DNA of 31,012 bases from Glaciecola sp034112105. GTDB taxonomy: Bacteria > Pseudomonadota > Gammaproteobacteria > Enterobacterales > Alteromonadaceae. Both the position numbers and the translations under genes were made by a program. The stretch covers positions 1 through 31,012 of the forward strand of contig JAWUVZ010000117.1 of the NCBI GenBank assembly GCA_034112105.1. Direction: 5' to 3'. Under the pieces are notes generated by a model that saw only the letters and a list, made by a program, of their open reading frames with translations, had not been told where the DNA came from and searched no databases. Below are positions 8,230 to 17,300 of this stretch, piece after piece; position 1 is the stretch's first letter; each line of letters opens with the position of its first letter.

Positions 8230-9882
8230 CTACGTTTTATGTTTTTGTGCTTGATTAAATTGAACAATTAGTGCCGCAGTCGATGCGTCTAAATGTTCAT
8301 CACTCTTGCTCCCTTTAATGACATCTAATACATCATTGCCCAATAGTTTACCTAGTTCCACACCCCATTGGTCAAAAGAATTTACATCCCAAATCGCACC
8401 TTGAATTAACACTTTGTGCTCATATAAAGCGACTAATGCGCCGAGTGTTTTGGGATCAAGTTGCTCAAACAAAAGCGTATTACTTGGTTTATTACCCGGC
8501 ATTGTCTTATGCGCAGCCAGTCTTGTGCGTTCTTCATCAGAGTAACCTTTATCCGCTAAGTCTTGATAGCACTCTTCAAAGGTTTTTCCTTGCATTAAGG
8601 CTTGAGTTTGGCCAAAGCAGTTTGACGCTAACATTGCATGATGTGTGTCATCTTGATTAGATACATTAAGTGGCAACATGAAGTCTGCAGGAATGGGCAG
8701 GTTACTTTGGTGGATCAGCTGATGAAATGAATGTTGGCCATTAGTTCCTTCACCGCCCCATATAATCGGCCCCGTACCGTGATCAACCGTCGCACCGTTT
8801 TGTGTGGTTACCTTGCCATTACTTTCCATATCAAGTTGTTGAACATAAGCTGGAAAGCCTCTCAGGTAATGATAATAAGGCAATAACACATGTGACTGTG
8901 CGCCCATGAAGTTACGATACCAAACACCTAATACCGCCAGTATGACCGGTAAATTTGATGCAAATGGTGTTGTTTTCGCGTGTTCATCCATATCGTAAGC
9001 ACCTTGGAGCACTTGCCTGAAATTATCAAAACCAATTGCAAGACAAATAGGTAAACCGATCGCAGACCAAAGGGAGTATCTACCACCTACCCAATCCGCC
9101 ATAGGGAACACATTGTTAGCCGCCATACCAAATTCAGTTGCTGCCTTTACATTTGAGGATACGGCAACAAAATGTTTTGCTATATCAGCGTCAGTTGCAC
9201 CTTGTTGCAAAAACCACGCCTTTGCAGTGAGCGTATTTTGCAGCGTTTCTTGCGTACTAAATGATTTGGATGACATGACAAACAGGGTCTCTTCAAAATC
9301 ACACTCGGATAAAACGTCTTGAATGTGACATGCATCAACATTAGCCACAAAACGCACATCCAACGCTTTATTTTGATAAGGCTTAAGCGCTTCAGTGACT
9401 ATCTTAGGGCCAAGAAATGAGCCGCCAATACCAATACAAACGACTTTTTTAATTGGTTTTCCGGTACAGCCTTTGTGCGCGCCTGATTGGACACTTTCTG
9501 TGAAGGCTTTCATTCTGTCCAAGGTAGCGAAAACACTCGGCATGACGTCTTCGCCATCAACCATGACCGGATTACCAGAGAAGTTTCTCAGTGCGGTATG
9601 CAAGACTGCACGATGTTCAGTGGTATTAATCGGGTCACCAGCAAACATAGCATTAATTTTATCGCTGACTTGACGCTGCTGCGCAAGCTCAAAAAGGGCG
9701 GTTAATACATCTTCGGTAACCCGATTTTTACTATAATCAAGGGTAATACCACAAGCTGTAGTTGTGTATTTACTTGCACGGTCTTTGTCGCTAGCAAACC
9801 AGTCTCGCATATGTTGGCGCTTGACACTGGTTGAGAGTGTTTCGAGTGTTGACCATGCTTGAGTGTGACGAATGAGTTCCAC
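8230..9882 (-). CDS. pgi: glucose-6-phosphate isomerase
   Basis: A 550-aa enzyme (E. coli 549) interconverting glucose-6-phosphate and fructose-6-phosphate in glycolysis and gluconeogenesis. Conserved segments include GIGGSFLGP, the catalytic-glutamate region MESNGK, the histidine region GTNGQHSFHQLIHQ, and the C-terminal YEHKV...GVELGK with the active-site lysine. The frame is open to 9984, but the upstream part does not match the family. The GTG at 9882 has a GGAG 8 nt upstream and gives the normal length, so it is chosen. tal lies about 250 bp upstream on the same strand with a terminator-like hairpin between, so pgi probably has its own promoter. Confidence 0.96.
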   Translation of the reverse strand: MELIRHTQAWSTLETLSTSVKRQHMRDWFASDKDRASKYTTTACGITLDYSKNRVTEDVLTALFELAQQRQVSDKINAMFAGDPINTTEHRAVLHTALRNFSGNPVMVDGEDVMPSVFATLDRMKAFTESVQSGAHKGCTGKPIKKVVCIGIGGSFLGPKIVTEALKPYQNKALDVRFVANVDACHIQDVLSECDFEETLFVMSSKSFSTQETLQNTLTAKAWFLQQGATDADIAKHFVAVSSNVKAATEFGMAANNVFPMADWVGGRYSLWSAIGLPICLAIGFDNFRQVLQGAYDMDEHAKTTPFASNLPVILAVLGVWYRNFMGAQSHVLLPYYHYLRGFPAYVQQLDMESNGKVTTQNGATVDHGTGPIIWGGEGTNGQHSFHQLIHQSNLPIPADFMLPLNVSNQDDTHHAMLASNCFGQTQALMQGKTFEECYQDLADKGYSDEERTRLAAHKTMPGNKPSNTLLFEQLDPKTLGALVALYEHKVLIQGAIWDVNSFDQWGVELGKLLGNDVLDVIKGSKSDEHLDASTAALIVQFNQAQKHKT

Positions 9883-10002
9883 GGTTGAATCTCCAATTTT
9901 TAAAATGTAGTACATCGATAAATACACAAAAAGCACACTAAACTTTGACCGTAAGCAAATAAATGCAGAGTCTGATTTATGCATGCCCTATGTTTTAAAA
10001 AT

Positions 10003-10036
10003 TTAGCAGGGTGACTTTATGAATTGCCCCTGCTAA
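10003..10036 (-). terminator. probable terminator downstream of tal
   Basis: Nine-bp perfect inverted repeat, TTAGCAGGG at 10003-10011 and CCCTGCTAA at 10028-10036. On the minus strand it is followed by ATTTTT, fitting a terminator about 95 nt after the tal stop and before the pgi promoter region. Confidence 0.55.
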
Positions 10037-10131
10037 GTCATTTTGTTGTGAGCATAAGCCGCTTATTTCTACTAAGCGCTAGTAAAAACGATTATCGTAA
10101 AAAGTAGTAGCGTTCAGTGTGATGCTTTAGA

Positions 10132-11085
10132 TTATAGCATTTCGTCTAGCAAAATTTCGAGCTTCGCTTGGTCTGCAGCGAAGTTACGGATACCTTCGGC
10201 TAACTTCTCTGTGGCCATTGCATTCTCATTCATATCCCATTTGTATTGGGCTTCGGTAAGTTTGTCGCCGACATTTTTTACTTTGCCATTGTCCATTAGA
10301 TAAGGCTTTACTTCGCCTTGTGTATTGGATAATTCTTCAAGTAACTGTGGGCTAATAGTTAAACGGTCGCAGCCTGCGAGGTAAAGGATTTCGTCGATGT
10401 TCCGGAAACTTGCGCCCATAACAACGGTTTTGTAACCATATGATTTATAGTAGTTATAGATTTCGGTTACAGAAATGACGCCTGGATCTTCATTACCTAG
10501 ATAGCTGGTTTTACCTGTGCTTGCTTTATACCAGTCTAAAATGCGGCCTACAAATGGAGAAATTAAAAATACACCCGCTTCAGCACAAGCTCTTGCTTGA
10601 GCAAAACTAAACAGTAAGGTTAAGTTACAATTAATTCCTTCTTTCTCTAAAATCTCTGCCGCTTTTATACCTTCCCAAGTGGATGCGATTTTGATTAAGA
10701 TACGGGATTTGTCGATACCTTCGTCTGCATATAATTTAATCAGTTTGTGTGCTTTTTTAACAGTTGCTGCTGTATCAAAACTTAACCTAGCATCAACTTC
10801 GGTAGAAACCCGGCCAGGGATAACGCCAACAATCTCTTTACCAATGGCGACAGCTAGTTTGTCGCCCGCATCAATGAGCTGCTGAGCTGGTTTTGTTGAT
10901 TGCGCTTGTGCCCATACAACAGACTCTTTGATTAATTTAGCGTACTGAGGCAATGAGGCCGCTTTGAGCAGCAGTGAAGGGTTAGTTGTAGCATCTACAG
11001 GTTGATATTTTTTAATAGCTTCAATGTCGCCTGTGTCAGCAACCACAGTGGTTAGCGTTCGCAATGATTCAAGTTGTGTTGTCAT
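10132..11085 (-). CDS. tal: transaldolase
   Basis: A 317-aa class I transaldolase, the same length as E. coli TalB, moving a dihydroxyacetone unit between sugar phosphates in the non-oxidative pentose phosphate pathway. The Schiff-base lysine is K132 in ILIKIASTWEG. D17 and E96 (in RVSTEVDAR) complete the active site, and the DATTNPSLL motif is at 31-39. ATG 11085 has an AAGG site 7 nt upstream. Its neighbour pgi shares the substrate fructose-6-phosphate, so this is a small carbon-metabolism cluster, although the 250-bp gap and a hairpin separate them. Confidence 0.97.
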   Translation of the reverse strand: MTTQLESLRTLTTVVADTGDIEAIKKYQPVDATTNPSLLLKAASLPQYAKLIKESVVWAQAQSTKPAQQLIDAGDKLAVAIGKEIVGVIPGRVSTEVDARLSFDTAATVKKAHKLIKLYADEGIDKSRILIKIASTWEGIKAAEILEKEGINCNLTLLFSFAQARACAEAGVFLISPFVGRILDWYKASTGKTSYLGNEDPGVISVTEIYNYYKSYGYKTVVMGASFRNIDEILYLAGCDRLTISPQLLEELSNTQGEVKPYLMDNGKVKNVGDKLTEAQYKWDMNENAMATEKLAEGIRNFAADQAKLEILLDEML

Positions 11086-11240
11086 TTTTGAGCCTTAGAG
11101 TAAAATAATGTGTCTAGATTACCGATTGTCGCGGCAACTGGCTATAACAGATTGTCTGTTTTTATATTATGAATATATAGAAATTTATTAAATTGCCCCC
11201 ATATGCTAACTAAGCGAAGAAAAAAGGATAGAAAGTTATT

Positions 11241-12056
11241 ATGTTAATGGTTGTTTCCCCTGCAAAAAATCTTGATTTTGAATCTTCATTACCTACCCAA
11301 GAGTTTACTCAACCTAGTATGTTGAGTGATGCCAAAGCGTTGGTAAAAACCTGCAAAAAGTTAGCGCCAAGTGATTTAGCAAGTTTAATGCACATCAGCG
11401 ATAAGCTGTCGATATTGAATGCCGAACGGTTTTCAAGCTTTACAACTCCTTTTACGCCCGCAAATGCACGTCAATCAATATTTGCCTTCAACGGAGATGT
11501 TTATACAGGCCTTGATGCAAAATCCTTGAAAGAAGAGGATATTCAGTTCGCACAAAAGCATTTACGTATTCTCTCTGGTCTTTACGGTTTGTTGCGCCCA
11601 TTAGATTTAATGCAACCTTATCGCCTCGAAATGGGGACAAAATTGGAAAATACGCGGGGCAAGTCATTATATGAATACTGGGGTACCTCAATTACTCAAG
11701 AATTAAATAAAGCACTTAAGGACGCAAGTCAGCAACGTGATAATCAAGGAAATGGCGATCCAGAAAATGACGGTAGCAACATCCTGATAAATTTAGCGAG
11801 TAACGAATACTTTAGTTCGGTGAAGAAGAAATTGCTTGGTGCACGTATTATCACTCCACATTTCAAAGATGAGAAAAATGGAAAGTATAAAATTATCAGT
11901 TTCTACGCTAAGAAGGCCCGCGGTTTGATGGCACGCTACATTATTGAAAAGCGTATTACGTGTGTTTCAGAATTGAAAAGCTTTAATAGTGCAGGCTATC
12001 AATATAATGATTTAGAGAGCACAGCGACAGAACTGGTCTTTAAACGAGCCGAGTAG
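11241..12056 (+). CDS. yaaA: peroxide stress protein YaaA
   Basis: A 271-aa member of the YaaA/DUF328 family (E. coli 258). In E. coli YaaA lowers free intracellular iron during hydrogen peroxide stress. Family segments: SPAKNLDF at the N-terminus, LSGLYGLLRPLDLMQPYRLEMG in the middle, and ISFYAKKARGLMARY near the C-terminus. The extra length is a hydrophilic insert (about residues 160-180, rich in Q, N, D and G) just before the conserved INLAS segment. It is transcribed away from tal and ends in a strong terminator. In E. coli yaaA is next to the thr operon; here it is about 4 kb away. Confidence 0.95.
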   Translation: MLMVVSPAKNLDFESSLPTQEFTQPSMLSDAKALVKTCKKLAPSDLASLMHISDKLSILNAERFSSFTTPFTPANARQSIFAFNGDVYTGLDAKSLKEEDIQFAQKHLRILSGLYGLLRPLDLMQPYRLEMGTKLENTRGKSLYEYWGTSITQELNKALKDASQQRDNQGNGDPENDGSNILINLASNEYFSSVKKKLLGARIITPHFKDEKNGKYKIISFYAKKARGLMARYIIEKRITCVSELKSFNSAGYQYNDLESTATELVFKRAE

Positions 12057-12077
12057 GCGTGAAATTAAATAACACAA

Positions 12078-12116
12078 AAAAAGCCTCTACCATGTGCTTA
12101 TGTGGTGAGGCTTTTT
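12078..12116. terminator. bidirectional terminator between yaaA and the DUF4426 gene
   Basis: Stem AAAAAGCCTC (12078-12087) with GAGGCTTTTT (12107-12116), extended inward after a one-base bulge by ACCA/TGGT. T-runs lie on both strands between two convergent genes. Confidence 0.85.
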
Positions 12117-12162
12117 ATTATTGTATTAATTTATCATCTGCATAATTTATAGAGTCAACGGC

Positions 12163-12630
12163 CTAATCAACATACATCTCTTGCTGTAACTCTAAAATTT
12201 GTGCCTCATTGCCTTGCTGTATATTAATGTCAAAACGAAAATTCTCTTTGTGAACATGTGAAAAAACCGCTAAATAGTATATCGCGTCTCCGTCTATCAC
12301 CTTTTTGAATGATAACTTTTTGCTATTACCTAGCAAATTTCTTGCGGTGCCGGTTATCGATACATTCTGCGCTTTGCTATCATTGCTATCTAACACCGAA
12401 ATATTTACAAATGAATTATATTTACTGCGCACGATGGAATTAGCTCTAGCTATTTCAGGTGTTAAAAACGTGGTACCGAGAACAATGTGATGCACCTCCC
12501 AGTTACCTAATTGAGTTTTCTCTTCTGCGCTAACTTTTGCATGCATAAGCAAAGTGGTAAGCAATAATGTTAAAAATACTGCGCCACGAGCTAGTTTTGT
12601 TTGGTATTGCTTATTGCCTGAATGTGCCAT
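12163..12630 (-). CDS. DUF4426 domain-containing secreted protein
   Basis: A 155-aa protein of unknown function. A signal peptide with a hydrophobic core at about residues 16-31 ends in an AKVSA-type cleavage site near residue 35, so the mature protein should be periplasmic. The rest follows the DUF4426 pattern: GNWEVHHIVLGTTFLTPEIA, the NISVL strand, and AIYYLAVF. ATG 12630 has an AAGGA 7 nt upstream. It is the last gene of yggS-proC-yggT-DUF4426, 15 bp after yggT, an order I recall as common in related marine gammaproteobacteria. Its role in that operon is not known. Confidence 0.82.
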   Translation of the reverse strand: MAHSGNKQYQTKLARGAVFLTLLLTTLLMHAKVSAEEKTQLGNWEVHHIVLGTTFLTPEIARANSIVRSKYNSFVNISVLDSNDSKAQNVSITGTARNLLGNSKKLSFKKVIDGDAIYYLAVFSHVHKENFRFDINIQQGNEAQILELQQEMYVD

Positions 12631-12645
12631 GATTTTCCTTCTTGT

Positions 12646-13188
12646 TTACATTAAGTACGGTAGATATTGACCTATTAGATCTAATGCAAATTGAATTGCT
12701 AAAATCAACACAAGAGGAGAGAAATCTAATCCGCCTAATGACGGCAGGAACCGACGAATAGGAGCTAACAAAGGATCAGTAAGCTGATGCAAAAGATAGC
12801 GAATTGAAGGCCCAACGTTAGGCACAAAACTGAGTATCATGTTGCCTATCAAGACAATAAAAAGTAGCCAAAACGCACTTTTAAGTAAGCCAAATAGCAC
12901 TAAAACAAGTGTAGTTAGCACCGGAAACATAGAACCACTCAGTACAAAGAAAACGATAAATTTCGTGAGAATGACTAAAAATGCAAACACAAATGTGGCT
13001 GTGTCGAATTTACCTAAAGAGGGAATTACTCTGCGCAATGGGCCAACGGCAGGCTGGGTCGCTTTAACCACAAACTGACTTAACGGATTATAGAAATCGG
13101 CACGCGCCCATTGTAGCCAAAGTCTTGCCAGCACAATCATGGCGTAAGTATCAAAAAAAAATGTAATTAAATTATTGAAGGCTAACAT
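12646..13188 (-). CDS. yggT: YggT family inner-membrane protein
   Basis: A 180-aa membrane protein (E. coli YggT is 188) made of two YggT repeats, each with a helical pair. The first repeat has LARLWLQW and PLSQFVVKATQP; the second has PLLAPIRRFLPSLGGLDFSP. About four hydrophobic segments are visible. The family is linked to membrane or osmotic functions in some bacteria, but no biochemical role is firmly set. ATG 13188 has GGA about 8 nt upstream and follows proC by 17 bp, so it is co-transcribed. Confidence 0.92.
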   Translation of the reverse strand: MLAFNNLITFFFDTYAMIVLARLWLQWARADFYNPLSQFVVKATQPAVGPLRRVIPSLGKFDTATFVFAFLVILTKFIVFFVLSGSMFPVLTTLVLVLFGLLKSAFWLLFIVLIGNMILSFVPNVGPSIRYLLHQLTDPLLAPIRRFLPSLGGLDFSPLVLILAIQFALDLIGQYLPYLM

Positions 13189-13205
13189 CTTGGATTCCGT
13201 TTAAG

Positions 13206-14027
13206 TTAAAGGTCAGATGACATTTTTACAGCTCTTGCAACCGCAGCCTGCATGGCTTTGCTCACAATAGCTTCTAAATTATTTTCTTGGAAAGTACTAA
13301 TTGCTTCGTGTGTTGTACCCCCCTTGGATGTAACTTGGGATCTAAGTTCACTTAATTCAAGGTCTGGATTGTGACAAATCATTTCAGCACTGCCTAACAA
13401 TGCTTGTTGCACTAGTAGACGAGCGTCGTCTTTGTCTAGTCCCATTTTTATAGCTTCATCCTGCATTGCTTGGGCAAATAAGAATAAGTAGGCGGGACTG
13501 CTTCCGGCCGCAGCAATAACGATATTAATTTGACTATCTTTTTCTACCCATAATGTTTTGCCAACGTGATCCATAACGTGTCCAACAAAGTCACGATCAA
13601 CTTGGGTTATGGAATCAGGAGCATAAAGTCCAGTCATCCCTTTACTAAGCGAAGAAGGTGTATTGGGCATAGTGCGCACAACTTGATCGTAATTACCTAG
13701 CATTTCAATTAAACGATCGGTTGTGATGCCTGCCGCAATAGACACCATAATTTTACCATTAAGTGATGTCTTTTGAATAAGGTCTGCGCAAGTAGCCGCC
13801 ATGATTTGTGGTTTTACCGACAAAATTACAACATCGCTAGCTTCGCACGCTTCTATATTTGATTGGGTTGTATTAATACCAAAATCAGTAGCCAAAGCAT
13901 CTAGCTTTGGCGTGGATGGGTTGGATGCAGTGATTAATTTGGGGTCATAACCGCCATTGACCAAACCACTAATAATACTTCTGGGCATATTACCCGCGCC
14001 GATAAAACTTAACTTACGTGCTTGCAT
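13206..14027 (-). CDS. proC: pyrroline-5-carboxylate reductase
   Basis: A 273-aa enzyme (E. coli 269) reducing pyrroline-5-carboxylate to proline with NAD(P)H. The N-terminal Rossmann motif FIGAGNM is at residues 9-15. SVKPQ follows the second strand, MPNTPSSL marks the conserved substrate loop, and the C-terminal helical dimerisation domain contains SKGGTTHEAI. A strong AAGGAG precedes ATG 14027. It is the second gene of the yggS-proC-yggT-DUF4426 operon. Pairing with the PLP-homeostasis gene yggS is very widespread in bacteria. Confidence 0.95.
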   Translation of the reverse strand: MQARKLSFIGAGNMPRSIISGLVNGGYDPKLITASNPSTPKLDALATDFGINTTQSNIEACEASDVVILSVKPQIMAATCADLIQKTSLNGKIMVSIAAGITTDRLIEMLGNYDQVVRTMPNTPSSLSKGMTGLYAPDSITQVDRDFVGHVMDHVGKTLWVEKDSQINIVIAAAGSSPAYLFLFAQAMQDEAIKMGLDKDDARLLVQQALLGSAEMICHNPDLELSELRSQVTSKGGTTHEAISTFQENNLEAIVSKAMQAAVARAVKMSSDL

Positions 14028-14091
14028 GTTTCTCCTTCACATTTGTTGATTAATGAGTGCTTAGTCGAAAGCGTTAGCAATAGTCGTACGC

Positions 14092-14781
14092 TTAATCACG
14101 TGCGCCAAAAATAGCAGTGCCAACTCTAACTATTGTAGAGCCACATTCGATAGCCGCAGGTATATCGCCACTCATACCCGTCGATAGAGTATCAAATTGT
14201 GGATACTTTTGCTGACAAGTAGCGAATAAAGCCTGCACTTTTTTAAAAGATGCCAGCTGTTCTGACTTTACCTTACTCGCTTTTGGAATTGCCATTAAGC
14301 CTCTTACACATAATCGGTTCAGTTTTTCGCAATCCGACAATAAATGCATAAGTTCGTGTGGCAATACACCTGCTTTGGTTTCTTCTTCATCTATATTAAC
14401 TTGAATGCAAATATTCAGTGGACTGGCGTAATTATGGCGTTGGTCATTGAGTCGTTTTGCAATTTTAAAGCGGTCAACAGAATGCATCCAATCGAAATTT
14501 TCTGCCACTAAACGACTCTTGTTTGATTGCAATGGGCCGATAAAATGCCAAGAGATATCAGATAAGTGCTTCAGTTCAGCTATTTTGTCGACGCCTTCTT
14601 GGACATAATTCTCACCAAATGAACGGTGTCCGGCTTCATACGCAATAATAATATCCGATACGGGTTTGGTTTTACTTACTGCTAATAATTCAATATTCTT
14701 CGCAGCACGGCCAGCCTGCAACGCACATTGTTCTATTTGAGAACGAACCGTCAGAATATTTTCGGCGATATGATTTGTCAT
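14092..14781 (-). CDS. yggS: YggS family pyridoxal phosphate homeostasis protein
   Basis: A 229-aa single-domain PLP-binding protein (E. coli 234). The PLP lysine lies in LLAVSKTKP near residue 37. FGENYVQEGVDK, WHFIGPLQSNK and LSTGMSGDIPAAIECGSTIVR are family hallmarks. It binds PLP but has no known catalytic reaction; it keeps vitamin B6 and some amino-acid pools balanced. It heads the minus-strand operon and is divergent from pilT, with 86 bp between the two starts that must hold both promoters. Confidence 0.95.
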   Translation of the reverse strand: MTNHIAENILTVRSQIEQCALQAGRAAKNIELLAVSKTKPVSDIIIAYEAGHRSFGENYVQEGVDKIAELKHLSDISWHFIGPLQSNKSRLVAENFDWMHSVDRFKIAKRLNDQRHNYASPLNICIQVNIDEEETKAGVLPHELMHLLSDCEKLNRLCVRGLMAIPKASKVKSEQLASFKKVQALFATCQQKYPQFDTLSTGMSGDIPAAIECGSTIVRVGTAIFGARD

Positions 14782-14867
14782 TAGTTAGTTTCTCAAATTT
14801 TAGTAGTACAGTATTAATTATTTATATCAACGTTCGAATCAGCAACTATTTTTGGAGTGACCCCATA

Positions 14868-15911
14868 GTGGACATTAACGAACTTCTCGCTTTCAGTGTA
14901 AGCAATAAAGCCTCAGATTTACATTTATCTGCAGGATTACCTCCCATCATCCGGGTTGATGGCGAAATGCGTCGTCTCAATGTTGAGCCGCTCGATCACA
15001 ATCAAGTACACTCTTTGATTTTCAGTATTATGAATGATCATCAACGTAAGGATTACGAAGAAAACCTAGAATGCGATTTTTCTTTTGAAATAAAAGACTT
15101 ATCTCGGTTCAGGGTCAACGCCTTTGTGCAAAACAGGGGTGCTGCAGCTGTTTTACGTACCATTCCGAGTGAGATTCTAACACTAGACCAGCTAGGTGCG
15201 CCGGAAATTTTTAAACAAATAATTAATCAACCTACCGGTATTGTGCTCGTTACAGGAGCAACCGGTTCAGGAAAAAGTACGACGCTTGCAGCCATGGTTG
15301 ATCATATTAATACGCACAAACGTGAACATATTCTTACTATTGAGGATCCAATAGAATTTGTACATAAAAATAAGATGTGCGTAATGAATCAGCGCGAGGT
15401 CCACCGTGATACACATAGCTTCAACAATGCCCTTCGGTCTGCCTTGCGTGAAGATCCGGATGTTATTCTGGTCGGTGAATTACGAGATCTAGAAACTATT
15501 CGTCTAGCTATATCAGCGGCAGAAACCGGTCACCTTGTGTTCGGCACGTTACATACTAACTCAGCGCCAAAAACGATAGACCGTATTATCGACGTATTTC
15601 CAGCGGAAGAAAAGTCAATGGTACGTTCAATGCTTTCTGAATCGCTGCGCGCGGTAGTATCACAAACGCTATTGAAAAAAGTGGGCGGGGGACGAATTGC
15701 TGCTCATGAAATTATGATCGGTATACCCGCGATCCGAAATCTTATTCGAGAAGATAAAGTGCCACAGATGTATTCAGTTATCCAAACAGGGCAAAAGCAC
15801 GGCATGCAGACGATGGATCAATGTCTGCAACGTCTAGTTGCTATGGGTGTTATTTCAGCTAATGATGCAGCGTCTAAGTCAATAGATAAGCCGCCATCAA
15901 TAGGCATGTAA
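14868..15911 (+). CDS. pilT: type IV pilus retraction ATPase PilT
   Basis: A 347-aa hexameric secretion-type ATPase that depolymerises type IV pili at the inner membrane, driving twitching and DNA uptake. An N-terminal PAS-like domain (KASDLHLSAGLPP, RVDGEMRR) is followed by Walker A GATGSGKS at 130-137, the Asp box ILTIEDPIEF, Walker B DPDVILVGELRD, the His box GHLVFGTLHT, and the AIRNLIRE motif needed for retraction. The frame is open to 14775, but the GTG at 14868 gives the classic MDI-type N-terminus and has GGAG at 14854-14857. pilU follows after 19 bp. Confidence 0.97.
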   Translation: MDINELLAFSVSNKASDLHLSAGLPPIIRVDGEMRRLNVEPLDHNQVHSLIFSIMNDHQRKDYEENLECDFSFEIKDLSRFRVNAFVQNRGAAAVLRTIPSEILTLDQLGAPEIFKQIINQPTGIVLVTGATGSGKSTTLAAMVDHINTHKREHILTIEDPIEFVHKNKMCVMNQREVHRDTHSFNNALRSALREDPDVILVGELRDLETIRLAISAAETGHLVFGTLHTNSAPKTIDRIIDVFPAEEKSMVRSMLSESLRAVVSQTLLKKVGGGRIAAHEIMIGIPAIRNLIREDKVPQMYSVIQTGQKHGMQTMDQCLQRLVAMGVISANDAASKSIDKPPSIGM

Positions 15912-15930
15912 GCACAACAGAGGATCAATT

Positions 15931-16974
15931 ATGTTAAGTTTACACCAATGTTTGCAGGATATGGCTGCGCATAGTGCATCGGATTTATTTATTACAGTTG
16001 GCATGCCAGTTAGCGCCAAAATTAACGGACGTATGACACCGTTAACTGCGATGAATTTAACTGAACCTGAAGCCCTCGAACTCGTGCATGATGCAATGAG
16101 CGAGAAGCAAAAAAAATCATTTGTAGAGGAAAAGGAATGTAACTTCGCCATTTCTATTGACGGTGTTGGCCGTTTCAGATGCAGTGCTTTTTGGCAACGC
16201 GACCAACCAGGTATGGTTGTCCGGCGCATTGTAACGCAAATTCCAAATGTAGACGAGTTGGGTTTACCACCTGTATTGAAGGACATCATCATGTCTAAGA
16301 AAGGCTTGATATTGTTTGTTGGTGGCACTGGTACAGGCAAGTCAACCTCACTTGCCGCTCTTATTGGGCATAGAAATCAACACTCTCACGGGCATATATT
16401 GACCATTGAGGATCCTATTGAATTTGTGCATGAACATAACAACTGCGTAGTCACTCAGCGTGAAGTCGGTATCGACACGCATACGTTTGATGACGCCCTG
16501 AAGAGTTCATTGCGCCAAGCTCCTGACGTTATATTGATTGGTGAAATTCGCTCTATGGAAACGATGGAATATGCAATGGCGTTCGCTGATACCGGACACT
16601 TATGCGTTGCTACGTTACATGCAAATAATGCAAATCAAGCAATTGAACGTATTATGCATTTGGCTCCACCAAACATGCACCAGAAGCTCCGTTTTGATTT
16701 AAGTCAAAACATCAGAGCTATTGTAGCTCAGCAACTAGTGCCGACCATCGATGGTAAAGGTAGAGTTGCCGCGATAGAAATTTTGTTGAATACGCCATTG
16801 GTATCAGACCTTATTCAACGAAATGAAATTGGTATGTTAAAAGAAGCGATGATGAAGGGAAAAGAGCAGGGTATGCAAAGCTTTGATATGGCGATTTATG
16901 CGCTGTATAAAGAAAATCGTATTACCGAAGAGCAAGCGATGCACAATGCCGATTCTCCAAATGACTTACGTTAA
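15931..16974 (+). CDS. pilU: PilT-dependent retraction ATPase PilU, ends at an early stop codon
   Basis: A 347-aa PilT paralogue that assists pilus retraction. Walker A is GGTGTGKS at 131-138. ILTIEDPIEF, APDVILIGEIRS and GHLCVATLHANNANQA are typical of PilU rather than PilT. ATG 15931 has a GAGG 7 nt upstream. Odd point: the family usually continues past NDLR with LMIKL and a short tail. Here NDLR is followed by TAA (16972-16974), and the next in-frame codons read MIKL and continue for 23 residues, ending SIDMG, to a TAG at 17044-17046. A single TTA-to-TAA change would explain this. The core ATPase is intact, so the truncated protein may still work. PilU of other species that I recall is about 368-382 aa. 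Confidence 0.93.
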   Translation: MLSLHQCLQDMAAHSASDLFITVGMPVSAKINGRMTPLTAMNLTEPEALELVHDAMSEKQKKSFVEEKECNFAISIDGVGRFRCSAFWQRDQPGMVVRRIVTQIPNVDELGLPPVLKDIIMSKKGLILFVGGTGTGKSTSLAALIGHRNQHSHGHILTIEDPIEFVHEHNNCVVTQREVGIDTHTFDDALKSSLRQAPDVILIGEIRSMETMEYAMAFADTGHLCVATLHANNANQAIERIMHLAPPNMHQKLRFDLSQNIRAIVAQQLVPTIDGKGRVAAIEILLNTPLVSDLIQRNEIGMLKEAMMKGKEQGMQSFDMAIYALYKENRITEEQAMHNADSPNDLR

Positions 16975-17046
16975 ATGATAAAGCTAGATAGTCAAGACGG
17001 CACTGGCTTAGGCAGTTTGAGCGACGTTTCTATAGACATGGGTTAG
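16975..17046 (+). pseudogene. cut-off C-terminal tail of pilU
   Basis: Twenty-three in-frame sense codons after the pilU TAA, beginning MIKLD and ending SIDMG, followed by TAG. Their similarity to the usual PilU tail indicates former coding sequence separated by one nonsense codon. Confidence 0.65.
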
Positions 17047-17106
17047 GCACGGCGAAGGCATTTTCTATTTGACTCCAGTATTTAATACCCTTCGCCATTG
17101 TTAAAT

Positions 17107-17126
17107 CGGGGGTTCAATAACCCCCG
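17107..17126. terminator. hairpin downstream of pilU, possible terminator
   Basis: A perfect 8-bp stem, CGGGGGTT (17107-17114) with AACCCCCG (17119-17126), and a 4-nt loop. No good T-run follows on either strand, so termination is likely but not certain. A second pairing, GGCGAAGG at 17051-17058 with CCTTCGCC at 17089-17096, lies just upstream. Confidence 0.5.
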
Positions 17127-17142
17127 TTATTGGTAAATCCTA

Positions 17143-17295
17143 TTAAGACTGGTGTTTATTGGTTAGATTTGTCTGCTTTACGGTATAACATTTCTGATCG
17201 CCATAATAATTATCTTTAAAGTTACATACTTGAATACTTTGTTTGCGCTTGCTTAGTACTAGACACTGGAGCAGCTGTATGATGATATCGTGCAT
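17143..17295 (-). CDS. candidate 50-aa small protein, unknown
   Basis: A minus-strand ORF of 50 codons beginning MHDIIIQLLQCLVLSKRK and ending NKHQS. Support comes from the start region: AAGGGAG (17301-17307) lies 5 nt before the ATG, and a perfect TATAAT (17325-17330, minus strand) lies about 20 nt further upstream. The product has a short amphipathic or hydrophobic N-terminus (residues 4-14), then a basic patch and a polar tail with three cysteines in all. I recognise no family. The ORF faces pilU and ends near the hairpin at 17107-17126. It could be a small regulatory or membrane-associated peptide, or chance. Confidence 0.45.
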   Translation of the reverse strand: MHDIIIQLLQCLVLSKRKQSIQVCNFKDNYYGDQKCYTVKQTNLTNKHQS

Positions 17296-17300
17296 CGTTT

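Noticed and set aside
17051..17096. GGCGAAGG/CCTTCGCC pairing as a pilU terminator or attC-like site
   Set aside because: The loop is 30 nt with no T-run, and no integron features are nearby.
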